Assembly: GCF_002264395.1 (NCBI RefSeq)
Contig: NZ_NFVA01000027.1
Coordinates: 1-64,000, forward strand
DNA: 64,000 nucleotides
Reading direction: 5' to 3'
Source: Paenibacillus sp. VTT E-133291
GTDB taxonomy: Bacteria; Bacillota; Bacilli; Paenibacillales; Paenibacillaceae
Part shown: positions 1 to 9,570 of the stretch, piece after piece
Layout: each line of letters begins with the position of its first letter
Position numbering within the stretch: the first letter of the stretch is position 1
Translations under genes and position numbers: made by a program
The notes under the pieces: generated by a model
What the model saw: only the letters and a program-made list of their open reading frames with translations
The model's database searches: none
Told to the model about the DNA's origin: nothing

Positions 1-66
1 CAAATTAGTGGGGACTTTTTCAGTGGCCTCTACAAATAGCCCTGAGCTTTTTTGGTGTTTATTCAA

Positions 67-1842
67 TTAAGCTTCCATCTTCTGCGCCGTATAAAGGCGG
101 TGGTAAAGTCCCTTTTGTGCGATTAGCTCATCATGTGAGCCGCTTTCTGCGATGCCTTTGTTAGACACATACATAATGCGGTCGCAGTTTTTTACGGTGG
201 ACAGACGATGCGCGATAATGAATGAGGTACGCCCTTTAAGGAGCTCATTCAGACCTTTTTGCAGCAAACGCTCAGTCTTCGCATCGATGGAAGAAGTGGC
301 TTCATCCAGTATGAGAATTCTAGGGTCAGCCAAAAGCGTTCTTGCGAACGAAATGAGCTGCCGCTGCCCCTGAGATAGCTTGGAGCCACGCTCGTTAACC
401 TCTGTCAGATAGCCTTGATCGAATTCACGGATGAATTCGTCGGCGCAAACGGCTTTCGCTGCGGCGATCACTTCTTCCTCGGTGGCATCGAGTTTACCGT
501 AACGAATATTGTCCAGGATCGTACCGGAGAAGATGAAGCTGTCCTGTAGCATAATCCCCATTTGGCTGCGCAGGGACTTCAGCGTAACCTGCGAGATATC
601 CTGATCGTCGATAAGAATCTTACCGCTTGAAATATTATAGAAGCGCGAGATCAGATTGACGACCGTAGTTTTGCCTGCACCTGTTGGTCCCACTAGAGCG
701 ATGCTTTCTCCTGCTTTGATCTTAAAGGAGATATTCTCCAGAATATTGAGTCCAGGGTCATAGGCAAAGGTCACATCGTCGAAAGTGACATGGCCCTCTA
801 CAGGTCGCAGTGTCTTCGCATCTGGAATATCACTGACGGTAACGGGTTCATCCAGCGTCTCGAAGATACGCTCAAGATAGGCAACGGCGTTGATAAAGTT
901 ATTGTACAGGTTCGAAAGATTCAGAATCGGCTGCCAGAAGCGGGCAGCGTAGCTGCTCATCGCCAGAATGACACCGAGGGTCATATCTTGAGGGCTTAGT
1001 GTTAGTAAGCCTACAAGGAAAATCAATGATGTCACGATCGTAGACAAGTTGTCCACGGAGAACGGAATAAGTAAGTTGTAACGTTGGGCCTTCATCCATT
1101 CTGTACGGAAATTACCCGCGAGACGTGTGAAGATTCCTTCGTTACGTTGTTCCCGTGAGAACATTTGCGTCACACCAATACCGCTGATACTTTCTTGCAA
1201 ATAGGCGTTCAGGTTGGAGCTTTTATTGGATACTGCTTGCCAAGCCCGGCGTTGCCGAGTTTTGATCAGCATCATGATGCCAAAGAAGACTGGCAGTCCT
1301 GCAAGGATGACAAATGATAGACGTACGTCAACAGCGAACATGAAGGCTGCGATAAAGAGCAAATTCACGATTTCTAGAATAAAGTTGATAATACCATTGG
1401 ATAACACATCCGAAACGGCGTTAACGTAGTTTACGACCCGGATAAGAATCTTGCCCTGCGGACGGTCGTCATAATACTTGAATGGCAACTCTTGCAGGTG
1501 CTTAAACAAATCTGTACGGATGTCAAAAATAATATCCTGTCCAACACTCGTCATGATACGTGAACGAATCGTAGCCAGATAAACGCTGACTACAATGGTC
1601 AGCAGCATCAGTCCAGCCCAGCCCAGCAGCGCAAGCTTCGCTTTTGCCGGAATGGTCACGTCGATCACATGCTGCATGATCAGCGGAGCTGATAGTGAAA
1701 TGGCTGCTGAAAGTGCACTGAGTATAAATGCAACAATCATTGGCGTTTTCTTTCGTTTGATGTATATCATCGCACGCCGGAAGTGTTTTATATTAAACGG
1801 CGATTCCAGATTCTCATCGACGTCGAATTTATTCCTGGCCAC
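67..1842 (-). CDS. ABC exporter half-transporter (catalytic-site partner)
   Basis: A 591-residue type IV ABC exporter half: a six-helix transmembrane domain (about residues 25-320) followed by a nucleotide-binding domain. Walker A is GPTGAGKTT, the signature is the slightly degenerate LSQGQRQ, and Walker B LILDEATSSID keeps the catalytic glutamate. The start is GTG 1842 behind an AGGTGA Shine-Dalgarno, overlapping the end of the upstream half-transporter by 14 nt, so the two are translationally coupled and almost certainly form a heterodimer. Heterodimers of this kind (YfiB/YfiC, YheH/YheI in Bacillus) export drugs, lipids or peptides; the substrate cannot be read from the sequence. Confidence 0.9.
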   Translation of the reverse strand: MARNKFDVDENLESPFNIKHFRRAMIYIKRKKTPMIVAFILSALSAAISLSAPLIMQHVIDVTIPAKAKLALLGWAGLMLLTIVVSVYLATIRSRIMTSVGQDIIFDIRTDLFKHLQELPFKYYDDRPQGKILIRVVNYVNAVSDVLSNGIINFILEIVNLLFIAAFMFAVDVRLSFVILAGLPVFFGIMMLIKTRQRRAWQAVSNKSSNLNAYLQESISGIGVTQMFSREQRNEGIFTRLAGNFRTEWMKAQRYNLLIPFSVDNLSTIVTSLIFLVGLLTLSPQDMTLGVILAMSSYAARFWQPILNLSNLYNNFINAVAYLERIFETLDEPVTVSDIPDAKTLRPVEGHVTFDDVTFAYDPGLNILENISFKIKAGESIALVGPTGAGKTTVVNLISRFYNISSGKILIDDQDISQVTLKSLRSQMGIMLQDSFIFSGTILDNIRYGKLDATEEEVIAAAKAVCADEFIREFDQGYLTEVNERGSKLSQGQRQLISFARTLLADPRILILDEATSSIDAKTERLLQKGLNELLKGRTSFIIAHRLSTVKNCDRIMYVSNKGIAESGSHDELIAQKGLYHRLYTAQKMEA

Positions 1843-3604
1843 TTGCGGTCACCTGCCTTCCAATACCCTCGTTCTGCAGTTTAAATACATCGTAGTAGTA
1901 GCCCCGTTTCGCTAGCAGTTCGGCGTGGGTGCCTTCCTCAACCAGCTTTCCGTCATCCAGAATGAGAATACGGTCAGCCTGCGCGGTCGTAGATACACGC
2001 TGCGCGATAATAATCTTCGTGCAAGGATAATCCAGCTCACGTAGACTTTTCTGAATATGCTCCTCCGTCTCAAGATCGACAGCAGAGGTCGTATCATCCA
2101 GAATGAGGATCGGACGGCGAACTGCCAAAGCACGTGCTAAAGCGATACGCTGTTTTTGACCTCCGGATAAGCCGACTCCTCGTTCTCCGACAACGGTATC
2201 ATAACCTTCAGGCATTTTGGTAATGAAGTCGTGTGCGGCTGCGAGCTCGGCAAAGCTTATCGCATCTTTTTCCGGAAGATCAGGATCACCGTAGGCGATG
2301 TTTCCATCGATAGTATCAGAGAATAAGAGCACATCTTGGGTCGCCATACCGATATTATCGCGCAGCTCATCGAGCTCCAGCTTTCGGACATCAACACCAT
2401 CGACGAGTACACGTCCTTCGGCTACGTCATAGAAGCGAGGGATCAGGTTGATGATTGTTGTTTTGCCTGATCCGGTCGAGCCCATGATTGCTATGGTTTC
2501 ACCAGGTTCAACGGTAAAGCTAACATCGTCAAGTACGATAGCGCTGTCATATTTGAAGCGGACATGATCGAACTCAATACGGCCTTCGTAACGGCGTTTG
2601 TTAGTAGACATATGCTCGTTTACGATATTAGGCTTTGCGTAATAGATATCAATGATTTTGGACAAGCTCGCAAAAAAGCGCTGAATGTCGTTGATAATAA
2701 TACCAATATTGCGCATAGGGTTCGATATCGCCCAGATCAGCGAAGAGAAGGCTGTAAATTCACCGAAGGTGATCCGGCCGTTCATCAGGAACAAACCGCC
2801 TGCCAGCATTAGAATGACGTTGAAGCCCTGAGCGAAGGATTCCAGAAAAGGAAAGTAATCCAGCCATACAAGGGCGGCCTTTTTGTTCGCTGTAGAATAA
2901 TTGACATTCTTCTCCGTAAATTTTTGAACCTCGAACTCTTCGCGGGCAAAAGCCTTAACCACACGGTTGCCTGAAATATTCTCCTGAGTAGTCGTGTTAA
3001 GCTGGGACAACCGCTCACGCAGGTCAATATACATAGGACGGACGCGTTTAGCGAATATGTAAGCCACGATAAAAATAGGTGGCGACAGGATTAGCATCCA
3101 CAGCGTGAGCTGAGCATCTATGGTGAAAAAATAGATAACAGCAGCAATGAAGATCGTTAGCGATTCAATGATCGTTTTAAAAATCCATGCCATCGAGTGC
3201 CGAACCATGTCCAGATCCCCGGTCATCTTGGTCATGAGATCGCCGGTTCGGTTACGGTCGTAATATTCTCTGTCCTGTCCCTGAATCTTGTTGTACAAAA
3301 AAATCCGGATGTTGTACATCATGTTTTGAGAGGACTGTTCGTACTGCATCGTTGTAAAATAAGCAAGTCCTGTGCGCAGTAGAGAAAATCCAATCATAGC
3401 CAAGCAGAGCATAATCAATAATTGCCGTTCTTGTGTAAGATTCTGCAGCGCATTGTCACCTGCTATAAACGTATCGACAATGCGCTGACTGATGTAAGGG
3501 TTTACAATGGTAAGACTTGAGCCCACTACCGAGAGGCAGAGTGCCAGAATGTACCGTGTCCGGTTGCCCTCTAAGTTCTGCCATAGCCATTTCAGTTCGA
3601 ACAT
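1829..3604 (-). CDS. ABC exporter half-transporter (degenerate-site partner)
   Basis: A 591-residue ABC exporter half with an N-terminal membrane domain and a C-terminal ATPase domain. Walker A is GSTGSGKTT and the signature LSGGQKQ is canonical. The residue after Walker B is Asp rather than Glu (LILDDTTSAVD), which is the usual sign of the degenerate ATP site in heterodimeric exporters. The partner downstream has a normal Glu but a weaker signature, so one competent composite site is expected. I chose ATG 3604, which follows AGGTGAT; an in-frame GTG at 3640 would add 12 polar residues but has a poorer ribosome site. It is the first gene of a two-gene operon. Confidence 0.9.
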   Translation of the reverse strand: MFELKWLWQNLEGNRTRYILALCLSVVGSSLTIVNPYISQRIVDTFIAGDNALQNLTQERQLLIMLCLAMIGFSLLRTGLAYFTTMQYEQSSQNMMYNIRIFLYNKIQGQDREYYDRNRTGDLMTKMTGDLDMVRHSMAWIFKTIIESLTIFIAAVIYFFTIDAQLTLWMLILSPPIFIVAYIFAKRVRPMYIDLRERLSQLNTTTQENISGNRVVKAFAREEFEVQKFTEKNVNYSTANKKAALVWLDYFPFLESFAQGFNVILMLAGGLFLMNGRITFGEFTAFSSLIWAISNPMRNIGIIINDIQRFFASLSKIIDIYYAKPNIVNEHMSTNKRRYEGRIEFDHVRFKYDSAIVLDDVSFTVEPGETIAIMGSTGSGKTTIINLIPRFYDVAEGRVLVDGVDVRKLELDELRDNIGMATQDVLLFSDTIDGNIAYGDPDLPEKDAISFAELAAAHDFITKMPEGYDTVVGERGVGLSGGQKQRIALARALAVRRPILILDDTTSAVDLETEEHIQKSLRELDYPCTKIIIAQRVSTTAQADRILILDDGKLVEEGTHAELLAKRGYYYDVFKLQNEGIGRQVTASGQE

Positions 3605-3635
3605 CTGATCACCTGTTTCTGATTGTTCTTGTTCT

Positions 3636-3660
3636 TTCACTCTTGCCTGAAAAGAGTGAA
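3636..3660. repeat. Inverted repeat upstream of the ABC exporter operon
   Basis: TTCACTCTT and AAGAGTGAA form a perfect 9-bp inverted repeat with a 7-nt loop just upstream of the exporter start codon. It could be an operator or a leader hairpin; no adjacent regulator gene identifies it. Confidence 0.4.
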
Positions 3661-3878
3661 TAAAACAAAGTGATTATAACATTATCAAATGACTAAGTAT
3701 CGTTTACGGTAAAATTTCCTTGTTACATTATTGTTACAAAAAAATGAACTTATTAATGATGTGAATTTAACCTTGCGTAATGAGGGTTTGCCATTCGGGC
3801 TTGGGCGTTCTAATTATGATAAACTGAAACAATATAAAGGGATTAGGCTTGGATTGGATAGAGACAGGAGGATGGAAA

Positions 3879-4580
3879 ATGAGCTTTGTTGCTGTCAAAA
3901 ATGAGTACAAGCGTTACAAAATGGGTGAAAGTGTGATCGTTGCCAACGACGGAATTGATTTTGAGATAAATAAAGGTGAGTTTGCAGTGATTGTCGGCCC
4001 CAGCGGTGCGGGCAAATCGACGGTGCTTAATATTCTTGGCGGGATGGATTCTGCTGACGAAGGCCAGGTCATTGTGGACGGTACGGACATTGCCAAGTTC
4101 AGTGCCAAGGAGTTGACGGGCTACCGCCGCAATGACGTGGGTTTTGTGTTCCAGTTCTATAACTTAGTGCCGAATCTCACCACACTGGAGAATGTTGAGC
4201 TTGCTTCTCAGATTTCCCCGCGTGCACTAGATGCGCGTAAGGTGCTTGAGGATGTGGGACTAGGTGCACGGCTGGATAATTTTCCGGCTCAGCTGTCTGG
4301 TGGTGAGCAGCAACGTGTCGCTATCGCCAGAGCGCTAGCTAAACAGCCAAAGCTGCTCCTCTGCGATGAACCAACAGGTGCGCTAGACTACAATACTGGT
4401 AAGCAAGTGCTTAAGCTGCTTCAGGATACCTGCCGTAACACAGGCACTACGGTCATCGTAATCACGCATAATTTGGCGATTGCACCAATGGCAGACAGGG
4501 TTATTGAGATTAATAATGCTAAGGTACGGAAGATGGTAACCAATCCTTCGCCAGTATCTGTTGAAGATATCGAATGGTAA
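3879..4580 (+). CDS. ABC transporter ATP-binding protein, LolD/MacB type
   Basis: A 233-residue cytoplasmic ATPase of the LolD/MacB/BceA class. Walker [10 protein letters not shown], signature LSGGEQQR and Walker [12 protein letters not shown] are all intact. The start is ATG 3879, preceded by ACAGGAGG; an upstream in-frame TTG (3849) has no ribosome site. The stop lies 13 nt before the FtsX-type permease, so the two form one transporter. Systems of this class couple ATP hydrolysis to movement of an extracytoplasmic domain and serve in antibiotic resistance or envelope-stress relief. No two-component genes adjoin it, so a Bce-type role is not supported. Confidence 0.9.
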   Translation: MSFVAVKNEYKRYKMGESVIVANDGIDFEINKGEFAVIVGPSGAGKSTVLNILGGMDSADEGQVIVDGTDIAKFSAKELTGYRRNDVGFVFQFYNLVPNLTTLENVELASQISPRALDARKVLEDVGLGARLDNFPAQLSGGEQQRVAIARALAKQPKLLLCDEPTGALDYNTGKQVLKLLQDTCRNTGTTVIVITHNLAIAPMADRVIEINNAKVRKMVTNPSPVSVEDIEW

Positions 4581-4593
4581 GGAGAAGGCATCT

Positions 4594-7239
4594 ATGAAAA
4601 AGCGTGCGTTATGGAAAGATATTTTTCGTGAAATTAGGCACACTAAGGCCCGATTTATTTCGATTTTTGCAATCATTATGCTGGGTGTTAGTTTCTTTTC
4701 CGGCATCAAGTCAGCCGGTCCGGATATGCTGGATACAGCCGGAACCTTTTATCAAGAGACGAGACTAATGGATCTGAAGGTGCAGACCAACTATGGTCTG
4801 ACCGAAGATAACATCGGCCTGCTGAGCGATATACCGGGCATCGATGAAGTCCAGCCGGGTTACAGTACGGATGTGTTCAGCGGTGATAATGCTTTGATCC
4901 TCAAAGTCCATTCTTACCATTCAGATAAACCTCTTAACCAGTACAGTATGATTGAAGGACGTCTTCCAGAGGTTTCCGGAGAAATCGTATTGGATGACAA
5001 GCTGGCTGGAAAATATGCGCTGGGTGACAAAATAACCTTTAGCGGTGACGGAACGGATGCGGAGCTGTCGAACAACTTTGCGTCACTGAACTATACGGTT
5101 GTAGGTTTTGTGCGAAGCCCACAATTTATAGAAAAGAGTACCCGGGGCACCAGTGGGATCGGCAAAGGTATGGCCGATGCATTCGCAGCAATTCCGGAGT
5201 CAGATTTCAAGCTTCCGGTGTATACGGAAGCCTATCTGTCCTTCAAGGATACAGCCAGTGTGAAGGCTTATTCGCCAGAGTACGAGGCATTGATCGAACA
5301 GCATACTAAGGCGGTAGAGCAGGCGCTGTCCGGCGTGCCGGAAGCTCGGCTTGCGGAGATGCGCGCGGAAGGTGAGAAGGAGCTGTCCAGTGGACGAGGT
5401 AAGGTGACCGCCGCCGAGCAACAGCTTGCTGAATTAAAGCGCCAGCCAGAGGTGGTGCAGCAGGAACAAGCTGCAAACATGAAAGCTATTACTGACGGAC
5501 TGGTCTCGGCCAAGGCGGAACTAGCTGCAGGGGAGCAAAAGCTTGCAGAACTGGGCCTTCCGAAGGTCTACGTCACTGACCGAAGTGCCAATCCGGGATA
5601 TGCCGAATATAAAGACAACGCTGATCGATTGTCGGCAATTGCGAGTGCGTTCCCGGTATTCTTTTTCCTGATCGCTGCGCTGGTCAGCTTGACGACTATG
5701 ACTCGGATGGTCGAGGAGCATCGTTTGCAGATCGGGACACTTAAAGCGCTTGGGTATGGGAACCGTGACATTATGGCCAAATTCTTGGTTTATGGTACGC
5801 TTGCCAGCTTGACGGCTTCGGTTGCGGGACTTGCGCTCGGATTTACGATGTTTCCAACCATTATCTATAATGCGTACAGTTCACTTTATAATCTGCCGGA
5901 TCTTATCAAAAGCTTCTATCCGTCGTATTCCATCATTTCCATTATAGTGGCGCTAATCTGCACTACATTGACGGCTTGGATTGCCGCGCGGGTAGAACTA
6001 CGAAGCAACGCTTCCGTATTGATGCGTCCGAAGGCGCCAAAGAGCGGGCAGCGGATTTTACTGGAGAGAGTTACTTTTGTATGGAAACGGTTGAGCTTTG
6101 TTCAAAAGGTTACCGCACGGAATTTATTCCGCTACAAGCAGCGGATGTTCATGACAGTGTTCGGCGTGGCCGGCTGTACGGCGCTGATTCTGACCGGTTT
6201 TGGTCTTAAAGACTCGATCGGCAGCATTGCCCCCCAGCAGTTCGGCACGATTATGAAATATGATGCACTTGTAGCGCTGCATGAAGATGCGTCTGCTGAT
6301 GTGCGGGATGCCTACGAGCAATTGATCACTGGCGAGTCCACTATAACTGGATCACTAAGTGTGGCACAGGAAACGATGAAAGCGCACAGCAGTGGTGTAA
6401 ATGATCAGGATGTGCATATGTTCATCCCTGCATCTGTTGCTGCGATATCCGATTATGTGGAGCTGCGGGATCGAGTGAGTGGAGAAAAACGCACGCTTTC
6501 GGACGAGGGAGCTATAATCTCGGAGAAGCTGGCTAAATTATACGGGCTTGAACCCGGCGACCCATTGAATGTGGTGGACAAGGATAACGAGACATTCAAG
6601 ATTAAGGTCATAGGGATTACAGAGAACTATGTAATGCACTATGTTTATATGACACCTGCGTATTATTCTTCCGTATTTGGACATGAACCGGTGTTCAACA
6701 CAGAGCTGCTGAACTATACCACGCACGACAAAGCATGGGAGGACAAGTTCGGCGAGAAGCTAACGGACAATGAGGGAGTGGCAGCGGTCAGCTTTTCCAG
6801 CAATGTAGGTACTGCCTTTGATGACACCATGAAGAGTATGGACGTTGTAACCTTGGTGCTCATTGTATCGGCTGCTGCTCTGGCTTTTGTCGTCCTCTAC
6901 AATTTGACCAATATTAATGTCTCTGAGCGGATCAGGGAGCTATCAACGATCAAGGTATTGGGATTTTATGATAAGGAAGTAACGTTGTATATTTACCGTG
7001 AGAATATGCTGCTAAGCCTACTCGGCATTGTAGCCGGATCGGGTCTTGGCATTATATTGCACAGCTTCGTCTTGAATACAGCTGAGCTGGATGCAACGAT
7101 GTTCGCGCCGATTATTAAGTGGCCAAGCTATGTGTATGCCGCACTCTTAACACTGCTGTTCTCAGGCATAGTCATGGCTTTCATGCACATTAAGCTCAAA
7201 CGGATTCATATGATTGAGGCGTTAAAGTCGGTAGAATAA
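4594..7239 (+). CDS. ABC transporter permease with two FtsX domains
   Basis: An 881-residue membrane protein: an N-terminal helix (about residues 17-40), a large extracytoplasmic region, three helices around 350-470, further helices from about 515, a second extracytoplasmic region, and three C-terminal helices with typical FtsX sequence. Roughly residues 230-320 are rich in Ala, Glu, Gln and Lys and look like an alpha-helical coiled coil; longer relatives carry a longer version of this hairpin. The start ATG 4594 follows GGAGAAGG; the reading frame is open upstream to 4561, overlapping the ATPase gene, but without a ribosome site. Its partner is the ATPase at 3879. Substrate unknown. Confidence 0.88.
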   Translation: MKKRALWKDIFREIRHTKARFISIFAIIMLGVSFFSGIKSAGPDMLDTAGTFYQETRLMDLKVQTNYGLTEDNIGLLSDIPGIDEVQPGYSTDVFSGDNALILKVHSYHSDKPLNQYSMIEGRLPEVSGEIVLDDKLAGKYALGDKITFSGDGTDAELSNNFASLNYTVVGFVRSPQFIEKSTRGTSGIGKGMADAFAAIPESDFKLPVYTEAYLSFKDTASVKAYSPEYEALIEQHTKAVEQALSGVPEARLAEMRAEGEKELSSGRGKVTAAEQQLAELKRQPEVVQQEQAANMKAITDGLVSAKAELAAGEQKLAELGLPKVYVTDRSANPGYAEYKDNADRLSAIASAFPVFFFLIAALVSLTTMTRMVEEHRLQIGTLKALGYGNRDIMAKFLVYGTLASLTASVAGLALGFTMFPTIIYNAYSSLYNLPDLIKSFYPSYSIISIIVALICTTLTAWIAARVELRSNASVLMRPKAPKSGQRILLERVTFVWKRLSFVQKVTARNLFRYKQRMFMTVFGVAGCTALILTGFGLKDSIGSIAPQQFGTIMKYDALVALHEDASADVRDAYEQLITGESTITGSLSVAQETMKAHSSGVNDQDVHMFIPASVAAISDYVELRDRVSGEKRTLSDEGAIISEKLAKLYGLEPGDPLNVVDKDNETFKIKVIGITENYVMHYVYMTPAYYSSVFGHEPVFNTELLNYTTHDKAWEDKFGEKLTDNEGVAAVSFSSNVGTAFDDTMKSMDVVTLVLIVSAAALAFVVLYNLTNINVSERIRELSTIKVLGFYDKEVTLYIYRENMLLSLLGIVAGSGLGIILHSFVLNTAELDATMFAPIIKWPSYVYAALLTLLFSGIVMAFMHIKLKRIHMIEALKSVE

Positions 7240-7288
7240 GCGGAGCTTCCACACCAAAAACAAAAGTTGATCCTACTTAACCACAAAG

Positions 7289-7338
7289 GACCGCTTCGAA
7301 CAGCCATTGTTTTGGCTACTCGAAGCGGTCTCTTTTGC
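7289..7338 (+). terminator. Rho-independent terminator
   Basis: GACCGCTTCGA and TCGAAGCGGTC form a perfect 11-bp stem with a further AGCCA/TGGCT inner pairing, followed by TCTTTTGCTT. It ends the ABC permease operon. The minus strand lacks a good T-run. Confidence 0.8.
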
Positions 7339-7359
7339 TTTGAGAGGCGATGGAATCTT

Positions 7360-7710
7360 TTAACGTGAGCCGATTGATAACTTCATATGCAGGATAGGAA
7401 AAGGATTACCCTGTTCATCTAGTGCAGAACGCTCAAAAACTTGAAAACCCATATGCTCATAGAAACCTAAGGCCTGCGGATTTTGTTCATTTACATCAAC
7501 GTAGCGTACGTTCAGTGTCTGTATAGCATAAGCAACGAGTGATTTTCCAATGCCTTTTCCCATTGCAGCAGGTTCTACGAATAGCATTTCAATCTTGTTA
7601 TCCTGTTCAGACAGGAATAGATGTGTATGCCGCACAGAGGATTCCCAAATATTCAGTAGACGGTATAAACATTCTTCATTTCTAGTGTTGATTGGTTGTA
7701 TTGAGTCCAT
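7360..7710 (-). CDS. GNAT acetyltransferase, YjaB-like, internally shortened
   Basis: A 116-residue protein resembling E. coli YjaB: the N-terminal WESSVRHTHLFLSEQD block, the acetyl-CoA loop region MGKGIGKSLV, and the C-terminal VNEQNPQALGFYEHMGF and NPFPILHM blocks are recognisable. The usual length is about 147 residues. Here FLSEQD is followed directly by KIEMLFVEP, so roughly 30-35 residues covering the central strands are missing, in frame. Either this is a shortened functional variant or a decaying gene with an in-frame deletion. It lies 20 nt after a DUF4003 gene on the same strand and may be cotranscribed with it. Confidence 0.65.
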   Translation of the reverse strand: MDSIQPINTRNEECLYRLLNIWESSVRHTHLFLSEQDNKIEMLFVEPAAMGKGIGKSLVAYAIQTLNVRYVDVNEQNPQALGFYEHMGFQVFERSALDEQGNPFPILHMKLSIGSR

Positions 7711-7730
7711 GTCTTCCCTCGCATTTTCAC

Positions 7731-8723
7731 TTAATTCGAAGAAGATGAAGCTGCAGCCGCAGCCGAAGCGGCCGCAGCCCCTGCAAGAGCAGCCTGCTGT
7801 GCGATCACAATATTAGTGATGCTGGTGGAAAGCATCGAGGTTACAATGCCACTTTGCACATCCTCTACATATTTGAAGGCTACTAGCGCAGCTGACAGCA
7901 GTAGCAATTCCTGCTTTACAATGGACCAGCTGCCAAAGCCTTTTTTGGTACGCAGTAATTCGAAGGTCTCTGAGACTTCCGTAACCATGTCCTTATTGTT
8001 GGAGGAGAGCAAAGTTAGCACGCCCAGCGAAGAAAGGGTATATTCCTTATCTAACCGGATGCCATGTGCACGGAACGCATCTCGTAATGCCAGTACACGA
8101 TCCGCTGCTTCTGAAGCTTCTTTTCCAAGAACCAGTACCTGTGTCAGAGCTTGCACACTGTTCCCCGACATAAATTCAGGCTTTAGTGTAGTGTAAAGCT
8201 GCTCCATCCGGTCGATGCCGCTGTCCACGTCGATATCGGAAAGGCCGAGCATGGCAGAGAAAATATAATCATCATGTCCGGTAAGGAAACGGTGCTTCGC
8301 TTTCATGCTATCGTAAAACATCTTTGCGCGTTCTACCGTACGCTGATACTGATCTGTTGTCGTATTAGCGGCGATTTGATAAGCGGCAACGACGAGATAA
8401 TCAGAGGCTCTAAATTTGACGTCCTTCAATAAGTCATATACGGTCAGTGTGTTTGCAAGCTGTTGTTCCTTGTCAGCAGAAAGAGAGAGCATAGTAGCAA
8501 TACTGATTGCCGAGTTCCCCCTAAACGAAGAAAACATTCCGGTATTTTCTTTAATAAGCTCGTGGCTCGCACGAATCGCATCCTCATCTGCACTTTTATT
8601 CTCTGCTGTGTACAGTAACCCCGCCAAACGGCTAACCATTGCATTATGCCAAGGAAAAGCCTTTTTGATCCTCAGCGCGTTCTCTGCGAACAATTCAACC
8701 CTTGCTGCAAACTGCTCGTTCAT
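7731..8723 (-). CDS. DUF4003 family protein
   Basis: A 330-residue, mostly alpha-helical cytoplasmic protein matching the DUF4003 family known from Bacillus and Paenibacillus; function unknown. Recognisable features are the N-terminal helix pair, an FSSFRGN segment around residue 68, a GHDDYIFSAMLGLS segment around 155, and a low-complexity Ala/Ser C-terminus. ATG 8723 is preferred because GAGGGG lies 8 nt upstream; an in-frame GTG at 8732 lies too close to that site. Confidence 0.7.
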   Translation of the reverse strand: MNEQFAARVELFAENALRIKKAFPWHNAMVSRLAGLLYTAENKSADEDAIRASHELIKENTGMFSSFRGNSAISIATMLSLSADKEQQLANTLTVYDLLKDVKFRASDYLVVAAYQIAANTTTDQYQRTVERAKMFYDSMKAKHRFLTGHDDYIFSAMLGLSDIDVDSGIDRMEQLYTTLKPEFMSGNSVQALTQVLVLGKEASEAADRVLALRDAFRAHGIRLDKEYTLSSLGVLTLLSSNNKDMVTEVSETFELLRTKKGFGSWSIVKQELLLLSAALVAFKYVEDVQSGIVTSMLSTSITNIVIAQQAALAGAAAASAAAAASSSSN

Positions 8724-8808
8724 TGGATACACCCCTCAGTTATCTATAATTCATAATATTACGAAAAATTTCTGAGTTGGATTCATTTGTTTGGGGTGTT
8801 TATTGTTT

Positions 8809-9375
8809 TTAGATCATAACCAGCTCTTTAGCATACCGTTTGCCTGACGAAAGGAGGCTGTCGCTCAGTTCAGGGTCATTTACTGTCCGTGCAAGAACTA
8901 GAGAGCCAACCATGGTGCTGAACAGTGTGCTACCTTTGGACGCGTCAATGCCCGCCAGCGTGGAGATGAATGTAACCATCCGCTCTAATTCCTGCGTGAA
9001 TATCCGCCGAACTTCTTCGGAAGAACGGGCTATTTCGGCAGAAAGGGCAGGAATAATGCAGCCCATCTCCGTTTTGTCGCGATGATACGGACTTAAATAA
9101 TAATCAATGACCGCATTGATTTTGGGTTTCTGCTCTTCCTGCTCCGCAACCTTCTGCAAAAGTGTGATGGTATCACTGATGGCATACCGGCAGGCTTCGG
9201 CGACCAGTTGTTCTTTATTGTCAAAGTGGGAATAAAACCCGCCATGAGTTAACCCGGCACCCTTCATAATGAAGGGAACACTTACATCATGAATACCATG
9301 CGAGCGAAAAGCCTGAGCAGCACTTTCAATAATCGTATTCCGCACTTTTATTTTATGGCCTTTGGGATAGGGCAT
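8809..9375 (-). CDS. TetR family repressor of the Lpd/HlyD/ABC-2 operon
   Basis: A 188-residue TetR-type regulator. The N-terminal helix-turn-helix lies at about residues 13-60, with the typical GGFYSHFDNKEQLV recognition-helix segment. The C-terminal ligand domain resembles the AcrR/YcdC-like family that senses hydrophobic compounds. ATG 9375 follows GTGGAG at 8 nt. It is transcribed divergently from the operon beginning at 9571. Its promoter is a perfect sigma-A consensus, and matching AT-rich operator sequences lie in both promoters, so it probably represses itself and the operon. The inducer is unknown. Confidence 0.85.
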   Translation of the reverse strand: MPYPKGHKIKVRNTIIESAAQAFRSHGIHDVSVPFIMKGAGLTHGGFYSHFDNKEQLVAEACRYAISDTITLLQKVAEQEEQKPKINAVIDYYLSPYHRDKTEMGCIIPALSAEIARSSEEVRRIFTQELERMVTFISTLAGIDASKGSTLFSTMVGSLVLARTVNDPELSDSLLSSGKRYAKELVMI

Positions 9376-9415
9376 TATAATCACTCCACAGCTTCATAAG
9401 TATACTTTTTAAAAT

Positions 9416-9444
9416 ATTATAATCATCATAATAAAGCCTGTCAA
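9416..9444 (-). promoter_or_regulatory. Consensus sigma-A promoter of the tetR gene
   Basis: On the minus strand TTGACA (9444-9439) and TATAAT (9421-9416) are separated by exactly 17 nt. The -10 lies inside an AT-rich stretch (TTTTAAAATATTAT, then ATCATCAT) that resembles the operator at 9499-9546, suggesting autorepression. Confidence 0.8.
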
Positions 9445-9491
9445 TTTAGCGATTGTGAGCACTATTGCTGATGAATAGCTAAACAGGGTTG

Positions 9492-9546
9492 TTGACGGTT
9501 TTAAAATATGATGATAATAATATATTACGGTCATCATATTTTAAAA
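9492..9546 (+). promoter_or_regulatory. Promoter and perfect inverted-repeat operator of the lpd-like operon
   Basis: -35 TTGACG (9492-9497) and -10 TAATAA (9515-9520) are 17 nt apart. TTTTAAAATATGATGA (9499-9514) and TCATCATATTTTAAAA (9531-9546) are perfect 16-bp inverted repeats with a 16-nt spacer, so the -10 lies between the two arms. This is a strong candidate binding site for the divergent TetR protein. Confidence 0.75.
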
Positions 9547-9570
9547 TAACTTTAACAGGAGGTAGCGACG

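Noticed and set aside
1..66. GGGGACTTTTTCAGTGGCC at the left edge, reminiscent of sequences seen near some transposase genes
   Set aside because: Only 66 bases are visible, with no terminal inverted repeat or transposase fragment; too little to call an insertion sequence.
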